A model generated the notes under the pieces. The model was not told the DNA's origin, did no database searches, and saw only the letters and a program-made list of their open reading frames with translations. Of a DNA stretch of 64,000 bases, positions 33,780 to 43,069 are shown one piece after another (the first letter of the stretch is position 1; every line of letters starts with the position of its first letter). This stretch comes from Parvibaculum sp046297875. GTDB taxonomy: Bacteria; Pseudomonadota; Alphaproteobacteria; Parvibaculales; Parvibaculaceae. The DNA lies in contig NZ_JBKBHD010000001.1 in NCBI RefSeq assembly GCF_046297875.1, positions 1,240,001-1,304,000 of the forward strand, in the 5' to 3' direction. The translations under genes and the position numbers were made by a program.

Positions 33780-34778
33780 ATGAGCCCCTTTGCCGCGTTG
33801 AAGAAGATCATGCCCGGAGCGGACGTCGAGGTTGAAATCGACCGCATGGATACGCCCTCGGCTCTTGTTCTGAGCACGGTGATGCTATGCGTCATCATCA
33901 CAGGCATCGCCATAGTTTCGGTCGCCACTTCGCCATTCGCCGGTCTTGGTCCGGTATCGCGCGCTTCCGCTTCGATCCTGCCGCAGGTCATGCATACCGG
34001 CAGCATCTCCAGGCCTGACGAGCGTGACGCGACCTATCGCATCGAGGCTTTCCCGGGACATGCGGTTGCAACCCGTTCGGAAGCAACCATGACAGGCCTC
34101 AGGAGTTTTGTTCTGACCGGCGAAGACGAGTTTCGCATCGGCTGGGAGAAGTCGATCGATCGCTTGAGAGCCGATGTCAGCCGTCTGCGTCAATCATCGA
34201 GCGGCTGGTCCGACGGCGAGAAACTTCGTAAGCTGAGCGATCTTGAGCGGCATCTCCATATTCTGCTCGAAGAGCAGGAGCGCGTGGCGGCGCTGGCGAC
34301 AAGTGGCAACCGCTATCCCGGTGTCCGCCTCTATTCCGAGGACATTCGCCCGCGTCTTACTGATTCCCAGGCGCGCTGTGCAAGCCTGATCGACGTTCTG
34401 CTTGCCCGTCCGGGCGGCGGACCGGCAGGGGCAGTGGATGCGCTTGCGAAAATGCGCCTCGCGCTCAAGAATGTTTCTGCGGACATGGCGGACTTCGTGG
34501 TGCAGGGAAGCGGCATTTCGAGCGATGCCATGACGGCGGCAATCGTGGAGCTGGAAGTGTCGGCAACGAAGCTCGGTGACGAGCTGCACGGGATGCGGCC
34601 GGAAGATGTGGAAGCGGCGCGCCAGCTGCTCGAAGCGGTAGCGGCGCTCGCAGGTCCGATGGACAATGTCGTCGCGCTGCGTGGCGTCGCCCAGTGGGAC
34701 TTTGCGCGATTCACTTTCGATGAGAAAGTCATTCCGCGTTTTCATGAGTTTGTTGCCATTCTCAAGCATCTGAGCTGA
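33780..34778 (+). CDS. membrane sensor with CHASE3-like domain and no output domain
   Basis: A 332-residue protein with one transmembrane helix at residues 27-49 and about 280 residues of mostly helical sequence after it. The segment ATRSEATMTGLRSFVLTGEDEF and the following heptad-like helices resemble CHASE3 or four-helix-bundle sensory domains. No kinase, HAMP, MCP or GGDEF domain follows. It ends 22 bases before the soluble kinase gene, so the two may be a split sensor kinase. The start at 33780 removes an upstream tail lacking a ribosome site. Confidence 0.68.
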   Translation: MSPFAALKKIMPGADVEVEIDRMDTPSALVLSTVMLCVIITGIAIVSVATSPFAGLGPVSRASASILPQVMHTGSISRPDERDATYRIEAFPGHAVATRSEATMTGLRSFVLTGEDEFRIGWEKSIDRLRADVSRLRQSSSGWSDGEKLRKLSDLERHLHILLEEQERVAALATSGNRYPGVRLYSEDIRPRLTDSQARCASLIDVLLARPGGGPAGAVDALAKMRLALKNVSADMADFVVQGSGISSDAMTAAIVELEVSATKLGDELHGMRPEDVEAARQLLEAVAALAGPMDNVVALRGVAQWDFARFTFDEKVIPRFHEFVAILKHLS

Positions 34779-34800
34779 GCGGTTTTGAAAGTCGATTGTC

Positions 34801-35943
34801 ATGAGTGGTAGCCAAGCCGAAGAGCTGGATCTGGTGCGCCGGTTTGCCCGGGTTCTCGCGCATGACGCGAACAATCTCACGGGGACCATCCTCGTGCTGT
34901 CCGAGCTGCTCGCAATGGCGGAACTTGCAACGCCGGAGCGCACCGCCGACATCGCGGCGAAAATCCGCAAGGCGTGCTGGCATCTGCAGGTCAAGATCAA
35001 CCAGCCTGTGGCGGTCGATCATCTGATGATCGGTGCGCGTGGCCGCATAGCGGCAAATACGATACTTGACGTCGCGCAGGATCTCGCCACTTCGATGGCG
35101 CCGAAGAGGATCGGTATTCAGGTCGTTGGGCTGGAGCAGGCGGTGACGTCAACCGGTACGCCGCTGCTATATGCGATCGTCATTTTCAATCTGCTCCGCA
35201 ATGCGATCGAGGCGATAGGCGACCGCGCGGGCGAGGTCGTTGCGACCGTTTCCAGGTGCATGGGGGCGGATGCGGCGCTGCAAGACGCACTGGCCAGCCG
35301 CGGCGTAGTCGAGGCGGACCGCCCGTATCTTCGTCTTTCCGTCGAAGATACGGGCGATGGCCCCGGCGGCGATGTTACGGGCGCTCTTTTTTTGCCGTTT
35401 GCCGGCGCGGACCGGTCGGGCCGCAAGCTCGGGCTCGGGCTTCACTATGTCGAGGTGATCGCCCTTGGGCTGGGTGGAGCGGTGGCGATGAAGCGCGGGA
35501 CGCGCACCTGCGTCGAGTTCTTTGTTCCGCTGGCGGGCGAATCGCCGCGGGCCGGCGATGGCGGGGATGACGGCGGGAAAGCCGGCATCGATGCGCTTGG
35601 CCACGTTGCTCTGGTGACGGAAGATGCTGCCTGGGTGGCGTCCTTCGCAGCCCTGGCTGCATCTTTCGGGGCGCATCTTTCACGGCTGTCAGGGCCAGAT
35701 GAGATGACCGCAAGCGTCATCGGCGAATATTCGTCCGTTATATTTGCGGGCGACCGTTTTGACGGCGCGCACCTCGAGAGGTTGCACGGCGAACGCAGGC
35801 CGTTCCTTGTCATCGCTGATCCGAAATTGGAAAAGGTGCGGCAAAATCTCGAGAATATCCGTCCACTCAATCTCATCCGGCCGTCGGCAAACTCTCCGGC
35901 GGAGGCCCTCCACAGGCTGATCTCCTACGGCGCCACGCGCTAG
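34801..35943 (+). CDS. soluble histidine kinase with C-terminal pseudo-receiver
   Basis: A 380-residue cytosolic kinase. H-box H21 in VLAHDANNLTGTI, N-box NLLRNAIEAI at 130-139, G1 DTGDGPGG at 183-190 and G2 GLGLHYVEVI at 211-220. After a glycine-rich linker (about 245-258), residues 260-375 have the alternation of a receiver domain (VALVTEDAAWVASFAALA...VIFAGDRF...PFLVIADP) but no acidic pocket or clear phospho-acceptor, so it looks like a pseudo-receiver. No input domain is present; the membrane sensor 22 bases upstream is the likely partner. Convergent with the LuxR-type regulator gene. Confidence 0.82.
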   Translation: MSGSQAEELDLVRRFARVLAHDANNLTGTILVLSELLAMAELATPERTADIAAKIRKACWHLQVKINQPVAVDHLMIGARGRIAANTILDVAQDLATSMAPKRIGIQVVGLEQAVTSTGTPLLYAIVIFNLLRNAIEAIGDRAGEVVATVSRCMGADAALQDALASRGVVEADRPYLRLSVEDTGDGPGGDVTGALFLPFAGADRSGRKLGLGLHYVEVIALGLGGAVAMKRGTRTCVEFFVPLAGESPRAGDGGDDGGKAGIDALGHVALVTEDAAWVASFAALAASFGAHLSRLSGPDEMTASVIGEYSSVIFAGDRFDGAHLERLHGERRPFLVIADPKLEKVRQNLENIRPLNLIRPSANSPAEALHRLISYGATR

Positions 35944-35944
35944 T

Positions 35945-36595
35945 TCAGAGCTGCTCCAGAAGACCATCGGAGATGGCGAGCGACACGGCCTGCACCCTGT
36001 TGCGGACGCCGAGCTTTCCGAAAAGCCGGCTCGTATGCATCTTGATCGTGACTTCCTGAAGTCCGAGGCGCCGGGCGATTTCCTTGTTGGTCAACCCCTC
36101 AGACAGGCAATGCAGCACCTCGATTTCCCGTGTCGTCAGCCCTGCCGATGCCTTTGCGCTTCCGTTTGCCCTTGCCGGGAGCGTCATGCCGGCGGCTTTT
36201 GCGTGTGCCGGCATGTAGGTGCCGCCGTTTAGAACGACCGAAATCGCGCTGGTAATGGCTTTGCCGCTCATCGATTTCGGGACGAGGCCCTGTACGCCGC
36301 AGGCAAGGATTTCATCGGTTCCGATCGAATTGATGAAGCCGGAAAGAATAACCATGGGAACAGCGGGGAAGCGTTCGCGCAAATTGCGGATGGAGGCAAG
36401 GCCCTCCATGCCGGGCATGTCCCAGTCAAGCACAAGCAAGTCTGCTTCGCCCGCTTCCAGTCGGGCAAGCGCCCCATCAAGCGTATCCACACATTCGCAA
36501 CGTGCGCCGCTCAGGGAACTCTCAATCTGCTCCGCAATTGCTTCCGAAAACAACGGATGGTCGTCAGCAACAATTATTCTCAGCCCACCTTCCAC
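35945..36595 (-). CDS. NarL/FixJ-type response regulator with LuxR DNA-binding domain
   Basis: A 216-residue regulator from the GTG at 36595, which has GGGAGG just upstream; an in-frame TTG earlier is less likely. Receiver domain with ADDH near residue 11 and phospho-acceptor D57 (in LLVLDWDMPGMEG), then a LuxR-type helix-turn-helix (LTTREIEVLHCLSEGLTNKEIARRLGLQEVTIKMHTSRLFGKLGV). It probably activates or represses promoters in response to one of the nearby kinases; it ends one base from the soluble kinase gene on the other strand and is divergent from the hybrid kinase. Confidence 0.92.
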   Translation of the reverse strand: MEGGLRIIVADDHPLFSEAIAEQIESSLSGARCECVDTLDGALARLEAGEADLLVLDWDMPGMEGLASIRNLRERFPAVPMVILSGFINSIGTDEILACGVQGLVPKSMSGKAITSAISVVLNGGTYMPAHAKAAGMTLPARANGSAKASAGLTTREIEVLHCLSEGLTNKEIARRLGLQEVTIKMHTSRLFGKLGVRNRVQAVSLAISDGLLEQL

Positions 36596-36968
36596 GACTG
36601 CCTCCCGGCCGCCCAACTGAAGTATCCCGTATCTTGTCCCCCATTCATCGCCAGCGCCGGACGTAAACGCACTCCGTGAAATGCGATCATGCGCTGGAAT
36701 ACAATCCTCACCAAGACTTTTATGCTGTGGGTTACAGAAAGACCGGAATAATACCCATACCGACCGTGTGTGTTTTCATGCCGATTTCTGATGACGCCAA
36801 CTTGCTGACAATGCTGTCTGAAATTTCTGAAATCCCGGTTTTGTCTGTGCCTCTCGAAACGGAGTGGTCGCGGCATTTGTTGCGGGCCGGGAAAGCGGAC
36901 TATCCTTGAACCAATCCGCTACGGCTTGTGGCGGCAGCTTGAGCCTTGGGGAGGGGTGATTTCGCAAC
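36596..36968. other. intergenic region between LuxR-type regulator and hybrid kinase
   Basis: About 370 bases, visibly richer in A and T than its surroundings, holding the divergent promoters of the LuxR-type regulator and the hybrid kinase. A tandem nine-base repeat (TCTGAAATT then TCTGAAATC) stands near 36818-36835. A 77-codon frame exists here but has no family features and no ribosome site; I do not call it. Confidence 0.5.
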
Positions 36969-39900
36969 ATGGGGTTTGAGCATTGTTCTCGCCGTTTCAC
37001 GGGAAGCGAAGCGCAAGACAGTTCGCTTCGTCTGGCACCAGGGCGGATTGCGATCGTCTACGGCATCCTCGGATCGCTCTGGATCGTTTCCTCCGATATC
37101 GTCGGAGCCGTGCTGATCGAAAAGGAGTTCACATTTCAGCTCTTTTTCCAGATGCAGAAGGGTCTTGCCTATGTCCTCGTGACCGCCGGCATCCTCTATG
37201 TGCTGCTGCGAATCTTTTACAACCGGCTGGTCAGGACGGAAGCGCAGCTGGCGGAACAGGCAATGCTTGCCGGCGTGGGTGCTCGCGTGGCGCGGGTTGG
37301 CGGCTGGTCCATCGATGTGAAGACGGAAATGCTGTCCTGGTCGAACGAGGCGGGGCGAATTCTCGGCTTTGCGCCCGACGAGATCACCACGGTGACAGAT
37401 GCGAGCACCTTCTTTTCCGGAGATTCTGCGCTTCGTATCGCACGTGCGGTGGAATTCTGTATGCACCAGGGTGTGCCGTTCGATGATGAATTCGATTTCC
37501 AGCGCGAGGATGGTTCACTGGTGCATCTGCGCATTGCCGGTCAGCCCCGTCAGAACGAGGCCGGTGAGGTCGTTCGCGTTGAAGGCGCCCTGCAGGACAT
37601 CACCGAATTCAGGCAGACCGAAATCTCGCTGGCCGAAAGCCGGCGTCAATTCCGGGAGCTCACCAATGCCATGCCCCACATCGTCTGGACGGCGAAGCCG
37701 TCCGGCGCGATCGATTTCGTCACGCAGAAATATGTCGACTATGCGGGTCTGGAAAACGAGGAGATCGCGGCAAATAGATGGCTGGATTCAATCCATCCCG
37801 ATGACATGCCGGTCGCAATTTCTGCCTGGCAAGCGGCCTCTTCGACAGGCGATCCCTATCGCGCTGAATTTCGGTTCCGCCGTTACGATGGCGAATATCG
37901 CTGGCATCTTGTCACGGCGATGGCGGCGCGTGACGACAAGGGAAACATAGCACGCTGGTTCGGATCGGCTGCGGACATTCATGACCGCATATGTGCCGAA
38001 GAGGAGCTTTCCGCGGTCGCTCAGCGTCTTGCGAATACGCTTGAGAGCATGAGCGACGCCGTGCTCACGATCGACCGGAACTGGGTGGTCACGTTCATGA
38101 ATGGTCAGGCGGAGCGGCTTCTGTCGGTCTCGCGGGACCGTATCGTCGGCTGCAATATCTGGGACATGTTTCCCGAAGCGCGGGGCTCGCGCTTTCAGAA
38201 GGAGTATGAAGCCGTTCTCGAAACGCAGACGCCCTCGCGTTTTACGGAATATTTCCCGCCGCTTGATGGCTGGTTCGATGTACATGCCTATCCGACACAG
38301 GACGGAATTGCGCTCTACTTCCGCGACGTGACAGAGGTGCGGGCGCGCGAGCAGCAGTTGAAGCTTCTCGAAGTCGCCGTCAATCATCAGGCCGACCTTC
38401 TTTTCATCACCGAGGCGCACCCGGTGGCGCCGGGAATGGGGCGCAAGATCGTTTATGTGAACGATGCCTTGACCCGGCTCTTCGGCTATAGGGCGGACGA
38501 GGTGATTGGCAAGACGCCCGACATTCTGATCGCGCCAGAGATGTCGGGAGAGGAACTTCTGCGGGTGCGGGGAACGATGGCACAGGGCCTGCGCGCCCAT
38601 GGTGAGTTCGCTGCACGGGCGAAGGATGGACGGATCGTATGGCTCGACGCCGATCTTGCGCCGGTACGTGACGAGAACGGCGAATTAACGCACTGGATAG
38701 CGGTCGAACGTGACGTTACAGAGCGCCGCAAGAAAGAAGAGCAACTTCGCATCAGTGATGAGCGCTATCGTCTTGCAACGCGCGCGACGCACGACGTCAT
38801 CTGGGATTGGGATTTCGAGGCGGACACGATTGTCTGGAACGACAACATGCTCGATACGCTGGGATTCGATCCGGCGCAAGTTCCGTTGAGCCCCGAGTTC
38901 TGGGAAAGCCGGATACACCCCGAGGACCGGCAGCGTATTCTCGACGGCGTGTATAGTGTAATCAAGGGCACGGAATCGAATTGGACGGGCGAGTACCGTT
39001 TCATCCACGCCGATGGCCGGGCGCTTTCCGTGGTCGATCGAGGCTTCGTATTGAGGGATGAAAACGGCAAGGCGATACGCATGGTTGGCAGCATCATCGA
39101 TGTGACGGAGCAGCGCGATTTTGAAGCGCGGATGCGTCAGTCGCAGAAGATGGAAGTCATCGGTCAGATGACGGGTGGCGTTGCGCACGACTTCAACAAT
39201 CTGCTCACCGTCATTCTCGGCAATGCCGAACTTCTCGCCGATCAGCTGCAGGGCCGGGAACGCCTCAAGAAACTTGCGGAAATGACGGCTTCAGCGGCGC
39301 ATCGCGGCGCGCAGCTTACGCACCGCCTGCTCGCTTTTGCGCGGCGCCAGCCGCTCGAGCCCAAGCCGATCGATGTCAGCCGACTCGTTGCCGGCATGGA
39401 AGGCTTGTTCCGGCGCACCTTCTCTGAAGATATCGAGATCGATCTGGTCGCCAGCGACGATCTCTGGGTGACGGAACTCGATCCGAGTCAGCTCGAAGTC
39501 GCGCTGCTCAACCTCGTGGTCAATGCGCGCGATGCGATGCCGGATGGCGGCAAGCTCACCATCGAAATGGACAATGTCGAGCTCGATGCCGACTATGCGA
39601 GCCGCCACGCCGAGGTCGAACCCGGCAGCTATGTCATGATTTCGGTGTCCGATACCGGTTGCGGCATGCCGAAGGATGTCATCGAGCGGGCCTTTGAGCC
39701 CTTCTTCACGACGAAAGATGTCGGCAAGGGGTCCGGCCTCGGCCTCAGCATGGTATTCGGCTTTGTCAAGCAGTCCGGCGGGCATGCAAAAATCTATTCC
39801 GAGGAGGGCGAGGGCACGTCCGTCAAGCTCTACTTCCCGCGCGTCAGAAGTGGCGAGGCGGCAGAGATCGAGCACCGCCCGGACGAAGATGTCGCAGGCG

Positions 39901-40265
39901 GCAACGAGCATATCCTGGTGGTCGAGGACGACATGCTGGTCCGCGAACATCTGGTCGCGCAGCTTCGCGATCTCGGCTATCGCGTGACGGACGCCTCGTC
40001 GGGCACCGAAGCCTATGAGGTCATAAAGCGGATGGAGGATATCGATCTGCTCTTCACCGATGTCGTCATGCCGGGTGGCATGAACGGGCGGCAGCTTGCG
40101 GAAGCCGCATTGAAGCTCCGGCCGGAGCTCAGGGTTCTCTACACCTCCGGCTATACCGAAAATGCGATCATCCACCACGGCCGTCTCGATGCTGGTGTGC
40201 ACCTTCTCAGCAAGCCCTACCGGCGGCAGGAGATGGCCGCCAAGGTAAGAAAAGCGCTGGAATAA
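36969..40265 (+). CDS. membrane-bound hybrid histidine kinase with five PAS domains and a receiver
   Basis: A 1098-residue sensor. Two transmembrane helices at about 27-47 and 65-82, then five PAS-like modules (roughly 104-215, 224-342, 350-458, 466-586, 595-716), several with PAC endings such as DITEFR and DVTEQRD. The kinase core has H740 in GGVAHDFNNLLTVI, N-box LVVNARDAM near 850, G1 SDTGCGMP near 895 and G2 GSGLGLS near 922. A C-terminal receiver (980-1098) has D1031 in LLFTDVVMPGGMNG. The ligand is unknown. A single-domain response regulator follows 125 bases downstream and is the likely phosphotransfer partner. Confidence 0.93.
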   Translation: MGFEHCSRRFTGSEAQDSSLRLAPGRIAIVYGILGSLWIVSSDIVGAVLIEKEFTFQLFFQMQKGLAYVLVTAGILYVLLRIFYNRLVRTEAQLAEQAMLAGVGARVARVGGWSIDVKTEMLSWSNEAGRILGFAPDEITTVTDASTFFSGDSALRIARAVEFCMHQGVPFDDEFDFQREDGSLVHLRIAGQPRQNEAGEVVRVEGALQDITEFRQTEISLAESRRQFRELTNAMPHIVWTAKPSGAIDFVTQKYVDYAGLENEEIAANRWLDSIHPDDMPVAISAWQAASSTGDPYRAEFRFRRYDGEYRWHLVTAMAARDDKGNIARWFGSAADIHDRICAEEELSAVAQRLANTLESMSDAVLTIDRNWVVTFMNGQAERLLSVSRDRIVGCNIWDMFPEARGSRFQKEYEAVLETQTPSRFTEYFPPLDGWFDVHAYPTQDGIALYFRDVTEVRAREQQLKLLEVAVNHQADLLFITEAHPVAPGMGRKIVYVNDALTRLFGYRADEVIGKTPDILIAPEMSGEELLRVRGTMAQGLRAHGEFAARAKDGRIVWLDADLAPVRDENGELTHWIAVERDVTERRKKEEQLRISDERYRLATRATHDVIWDWDFEADTIVWNDNMLDTLGFDPAQVPLSPEFWESRIHPEDRQRILDGVYSVIKGTESNWTGEYRFIHADGRALSVVDRGFVLRDENGKAIRMVGSIIDVTEQRDFEARMRQSQKMEVIGQMTGGVAHDFNNLLTVILGNAELLADQLQGRERLKKLAEMTASAAHRGAQLTHRLLAFARRQPLEPKPIDVSRLVAGMEGLFRRTFSEDIEIDLVASDDLWVTELDPSQLEVALLNLVVNARDAMPDGGKLTIEMDNVELDADYASRHAEVEPGSYVMISVSDTGCGMPKDVIERAFEPFFTTKDVGKGSGLGLSMVFGFVKQSGGHAKIYSEEGEGTSVKLYFPRVRSGEAAEIEHRPDEDVAGGNEHILVVEDDMLVREHLVAQLRDLGYRVTDASSGTEAYEVIKRMEDIDLLFTDVVMPGGMNGRQLAEAALKLRPELRVLYTSGYTENAIIHHGRLDAGVHLLSKPYRRQEMAAKVRKALE

Positions 40266-40275
40266 CAGTGGTTTG

Positions 40276-40290
40276 GTGGAAATTTTCCAC
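40276..40290. repeat. inverted repeat after hybrid kinase
   Basis: GTGGAAA-T-TTTCCAC, a perfect palindrome ten bases after the hybrid kinase stop codon, in the 125-base gap before the response regulator gene. It may be a weak terminator or an operator for the downstream gene; no T tract follows. Confidence 0.35.
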
Positions 40291-40390
40291 AGATTTTCCG
40301 CCCCTGCCTAACAATTCCTTAGGGAGTTAAACCTAGGGTGAAGACTCGCTTCGCCAGGGGGCGGGCAGAACACGCGACGGGAAAGCCAAG

Positions 40391-40789
40391 ATGAGCCGCG
40401 TTCTTGTCATTGATGACGATCCGCTGATCCGCCAGACCATCCGGTTTGCGCTGGAAGAGGCCGGATTCTGCGTCGACGAGGCCGAATCCGGGGTCGATGG
40501 CTGCCTCGCCGTGACCGATGGAAATTTCGATCTGATGATCACCGACATCCTGATGCCGGACAAGGACGGCATCGAGACGATCATCGAGGTCAAGCGCACA
40601 CAGCCTGACTTGCGGATTCTCGCCATGTCCGGCGGCGGCAAGATCGATGGGGGAGAATTCCTCAATCTTGCCAGGCGGCTCGGCGTCAACGACACGATCA
40701 GCAAGCCCTTCCAGATCGTCTCACTGCTTGCAAAGGTCGAGCGCCTTTGTGCCAATCGCGGCGAAGGCGCGGCGGCTGCCGCCGGCTGA
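40391..40789 (+). CDS. single-domain response regulator
   Basis: A 132-residue CheY-like receiver: acidic pocket DDD at 8-10, phospho-acceptor D52 (in LMITDILMPDKDG), LAMSGGG and the lysine in TISKPF. A short alanine-rich tail closes the protein. It follows the hybrid kinase on the same strand and is probably its partner or a shuttle receiver. No DNA-binding or catalytic output is present. Confidence 0.9.
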   Translation: MSRVLVIDDDPLIRQTIRFALEEAGFCVDEAESGVDGCLAVTDGNFDLMITDILMPDKDGIETIIEVKRTQPDLRILAMSGGGKIDGGEFLNLARRLGVNDTISKPFQIVSLLAKVERLCANRGEGAAAAAG

Positions 40790-40857
40790 CCGGCCCTTCC
40801 TTCTTTTCCATTGATGGGTGGCGCAAGCGCATTATGATGCGCGCCCGATGCTTCAGG

Positions 40858-40943
40858 GCCCCTGTGGCGGAATGGTAGACGCGGCAGACTCAAAATCTGT
40901 TGTTGGCAACAACGTGCTGGTTCGAGTCCGGCCAGGGGCACCA
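40858..40943 (+). tRNA. tRNA-Leu (anticodon CAA)
   Basis: An 86-base tRNA with CCA encoded. Acceptor arms GCCCCTG (40858-40864) and CAGGGGC (40933-40939) pair fully; the anticodon stem CAGA/TCTG encloses loop CTCAAAA, giving anticodon CAA at 40891-40893, which reads UUG. A long variable arm (TGTTGGCAACA) and TTCGAGTCC T-arm are typical of leucine tRNAs. Confidence 0.97.
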
Positions 40944-40995
40944 GCCTTCGCGCATTGCGATTCGGCTGGCGGGCCTGCCTTCGAGGGGCGAGCCT

Positions 40996-41499
40996 CTATC
41001 CCAGCATTTTCTGCATCAGCACGAGATCGAGCCAGCGGCCGAACTTGAAGCCGGTTTCGGGCATGCGCGCCACCTCGCGGAAGCCGAAGCGTTCATGGAG
41101 CCGGATTGATGCGGTATTTCCTGCCTCGATGCCTGCCACCATCACATGCAGGTCCTGTCCTTCAGCCGCGTCGATGAGCGCCGCCAACAGTGCGGCGGCA
41201 ATGCCCTTGCGCCGCATTTCCTTGCGCACATAGACCGAATTCTCGACCGTGAAGCGATAACCCTGATAGACGCGGAAGTCGCCATAGGTCCCATAGCCGA
41301 CGACCTCGCCTCCCGCCTCAGCGATGAGAATGGGAAAGCCGCGCGCCGTCCGCTCGCGCCACCATGTTCGCCGCCCTTCGAGGTCCGAGATCGTCTCGTT
41401 CCAGATGGCCGTCGTGTTCTCCACCGCGTCGTTATAGATCGCGAGGATGTCTGGGAGGTCGGCTTCCCCGGATGCACGAATTGAAGGGGCAGGCGTCAT
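40996..41499 (-). CDS. GNAT N-acetyltransferase, phosphinothricin acetyltransferase-like
   Basis: A 167-residue acetyl-CoA-dependent acetyltransferase. The start SIRASGEADLPDILAIYNDAVENTTAIWNET, the acetyl-CoA loop RRKGIAAALL and HVMVAGIEAGNTASIRLHERFGF are the pattern of the Pat/Bar-like group, which also includes methionine sulfoximine and other amino-acid acetylases. A resistance role is not implied; most chromosomal members handle metabolites. Divergent from the glnT operon. Confidence 0.9.
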   Translation of the reverse strand: MTPAPSIRASGEADLPDILAIYNDAVENTTAIWNETISDLEGRRTWWRERTARGFPILIAEAGGEVVGYGTYGDFRVYQGYRFTVENSVYVRKEMRRKGIAAALLAALIDAAEGQDLHVMVAGIEAGNTASIRLHERFGFREVARMPETGFKFGRWLDLVLMQKMLG

Positions 41500-41570
41500 G
41501 GGCGGCAGGTCTCACAAGAATGAACCACGTGGAGCATATCAACCGGAGCCAAACCCGCATCTGATTTAAT

Positions 41571-41590
41571 TTAATTGACCAATCAGTTAA
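41571..41590. promoter_or_regulatory. imperfect palindrome upstream of glnT operon
   Basis: TTAATTGACC/AATCAGTTAA: seven of ten base pairs match across the dyad, in a very AT-rich stretch about 90 bases before the glnT start. The left half TTGACCA resembles the half-site of some TetR-family (RutR-like) operators. The operon ends in a TetR-family gene, so autoregulation through this site is plausible. Confidence 0.45.
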
Positions 41591-41678
41591 ATTATGGCGA
41601 TACTTTTCCGGTCCCGGGCCAAAGCGGCCGGGCATGTGTTCACCGGCCCCGGCGGGCCGCAGTCAAAGGGTGCAGACG

Positions 41679-43058
41679 ATGGCCGACATGGCGGAAGCAT
41701 CGGATCTTCTCAAGAAGCTGAAAAGCGAAGGCGTCGAATACTGCTATGCGAGCTATGTCGATGTTCATGGGGTCTCCAAGACGAAATGCGTGCCCATCGC
41801 GCATTTCAACGACATGGTGGGCGGCTCCGAGCTTTTCACTGTCGGTGCGCTTGAAGGCATGGGGCTTGTCGGTCCGCATTTCGACGAATGTGCAACGGTG
41901 CCCGATCTTGCCAGCGCCACCATTCTTCCCTGGGACCGGCGCTATTGCTGGTTCGCCTCCGATCTCCATTTTCACGGCGAGCCCTATCAGAATTGCAGCC
42001 GCGTCATTCTGAAGCGCGCCAGCGAGAAGGCAGCGAAGCGCAATCTCGTCTTCAATCTCGGCATCGAACCGGAGTTCTATGTGCTGCGGCGGACGGAAAA
42101 AGGGCTCGCGCCCTTCCAGTCCGAAACCTTCCACGGGCCGACACCCGCCTATGACCTTCACCAGATTTCGCTCGCCGGTCCCTTCCTAGAGGAGCTGACC
42201 CGTTATGTTGAAGAGCTTGGCTGGGGGCTCTATTCCTTTGACCAGGAGGGCGGCCACGGCCAGTTCGAAATCGACTTCGGTTACACCGATGCAGTGACGA
42301 CGGCGGACCGGCTCACCTTCTTCCGTTTCATGGTGAAATTGATCGCGCATAAGCATGGCGCGGTCGCAAGCTTCATGCCCAAGCCCTTCAGCAATGATTT
42401 CCGCTCCGGCGCGCATCACAACATGTCGCTGATGGACGTGACGACGAAGGAAAACATTTTCGATGCCTCGAAGCGCGGCGCAGGCACGCTTGCGCACAAT
42501 TATGGTCTCCCTGTCACCGACGAGACGCTCTATTTTACTGGCGGTCTGCTCGAGCATGCGCAGGCACTTTGCGCGATCACCTGCCCCACTTTCAATTCCT
42601 ACAAGGGCCTCATCGCACAGGGCGAAATGCCGGACATGTCCTGGGCGCCTGTGCTGCGCGCCTATGGCCGCAACAACCGTTCGGCCATGCTGCGCCTGCC
42701 GATGAACCGGCCCTGCATCGAGAACCGTGCGCCGGACATGAGCGCAAATTTCTATCTCTCCTCGGCCTTCAGCCTTCACGCCGGGCTCGACGGCCTCGAC
42801 CGCAAGACCGATCCCGGCATGCCGCTCAACGACAATCTCTATCTCTCGCGCGATGCGGCGCAGCGCGGCCGCAATCTCCGCCGCCTGCCGCGCACCCTGC
42901 TCGAAGCAGCAGACGCGCTGGAGGAAAGCGATTTCGCGCGCGAGGTTCTCGGTGCCGAATTCGTCGACATCTATGTCGCGCAGAAGCGCAAGGAGTGGGA
43001 TGCGCAATTCTACATGGTGACGCCGACCGAGCGTGACCGCTACCTCACCTTCGTCTGA
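41679..43058 (+). CDS. glnT: type III glutamine synthetase (GlnT-like)
   Basis: ATP-dependent ligase of the glutamine synthetase fold, 459 residues. Active-site features: NLGIEPEFYVLRR, QEGGHGQFEIDFGY, MPKPFSNDFRSGAHHNMSL, and RNNRSAMLRLP with ENRAPDMSAN. The sequence follows the GlnT/gamma-glutamylmethylamide and related amine ligases more than housekeeping GlnA; it lacks the adenylylation tyrosine region. Start at 41679 or nine bases later. It is followed by a creatininase-family amidohydrolase and a TetR regulator, so it probably handles nitrogen from an unknown amide or amine. Confidence 0.87.
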   Translation: MADMAEASDLLKKLKSEGVEYCYASYVDVHGVSKTKCVPIAHFNDMVGGSELFTVGALEGMGLVGPHFDECATVPDLASATILPWDRRYCWFASDLHFHGEPYQNCSRVILKRASEKAAKRNLVFNLGIEPEFYVLRRTEKGLAPFQSETFHGPTPAYDLHQISLAGPFLEELTRYVEELGWGLYSFDQEGGHGQFEIDFGYTDAVTTADRLTFFRFMVKLIAHKHGAVASFMPKPFSNDFRSGAHHNMSLMDVTTKENIFDASKRGAGTLAHNYGLPVTDETLYFTGGLLEHAQALCAITCPTFNSYKGLIAQGEMPDMSWAPVLRAYGRNNRSAMLRLPMNRPCIENRAPDMSANFYLSSAFSLHAGLDGLDRKTDPGMPLNDNLYLSRDAAQRGRNLRRLPRTLLEAADALEESDFAREVLGAEFVDIYVAQKRKEWDAQFYMVTPTERDRYLTFV

Positions 43059-43069
43059 GAGCGCTCGCC

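Noticed and set aside
36676..36909. A 77-codon frame in the gap before the hybrid kinase.
   Set aside because: No ribosome-binding site, no family features and it sits in a promoter region.
40996..41499. Phosphinothricin resistance gene.
   Set aside because: Chromosomal Pat-like GNATs are widespread and mostly act on amino-acid analogues; no resistance context.
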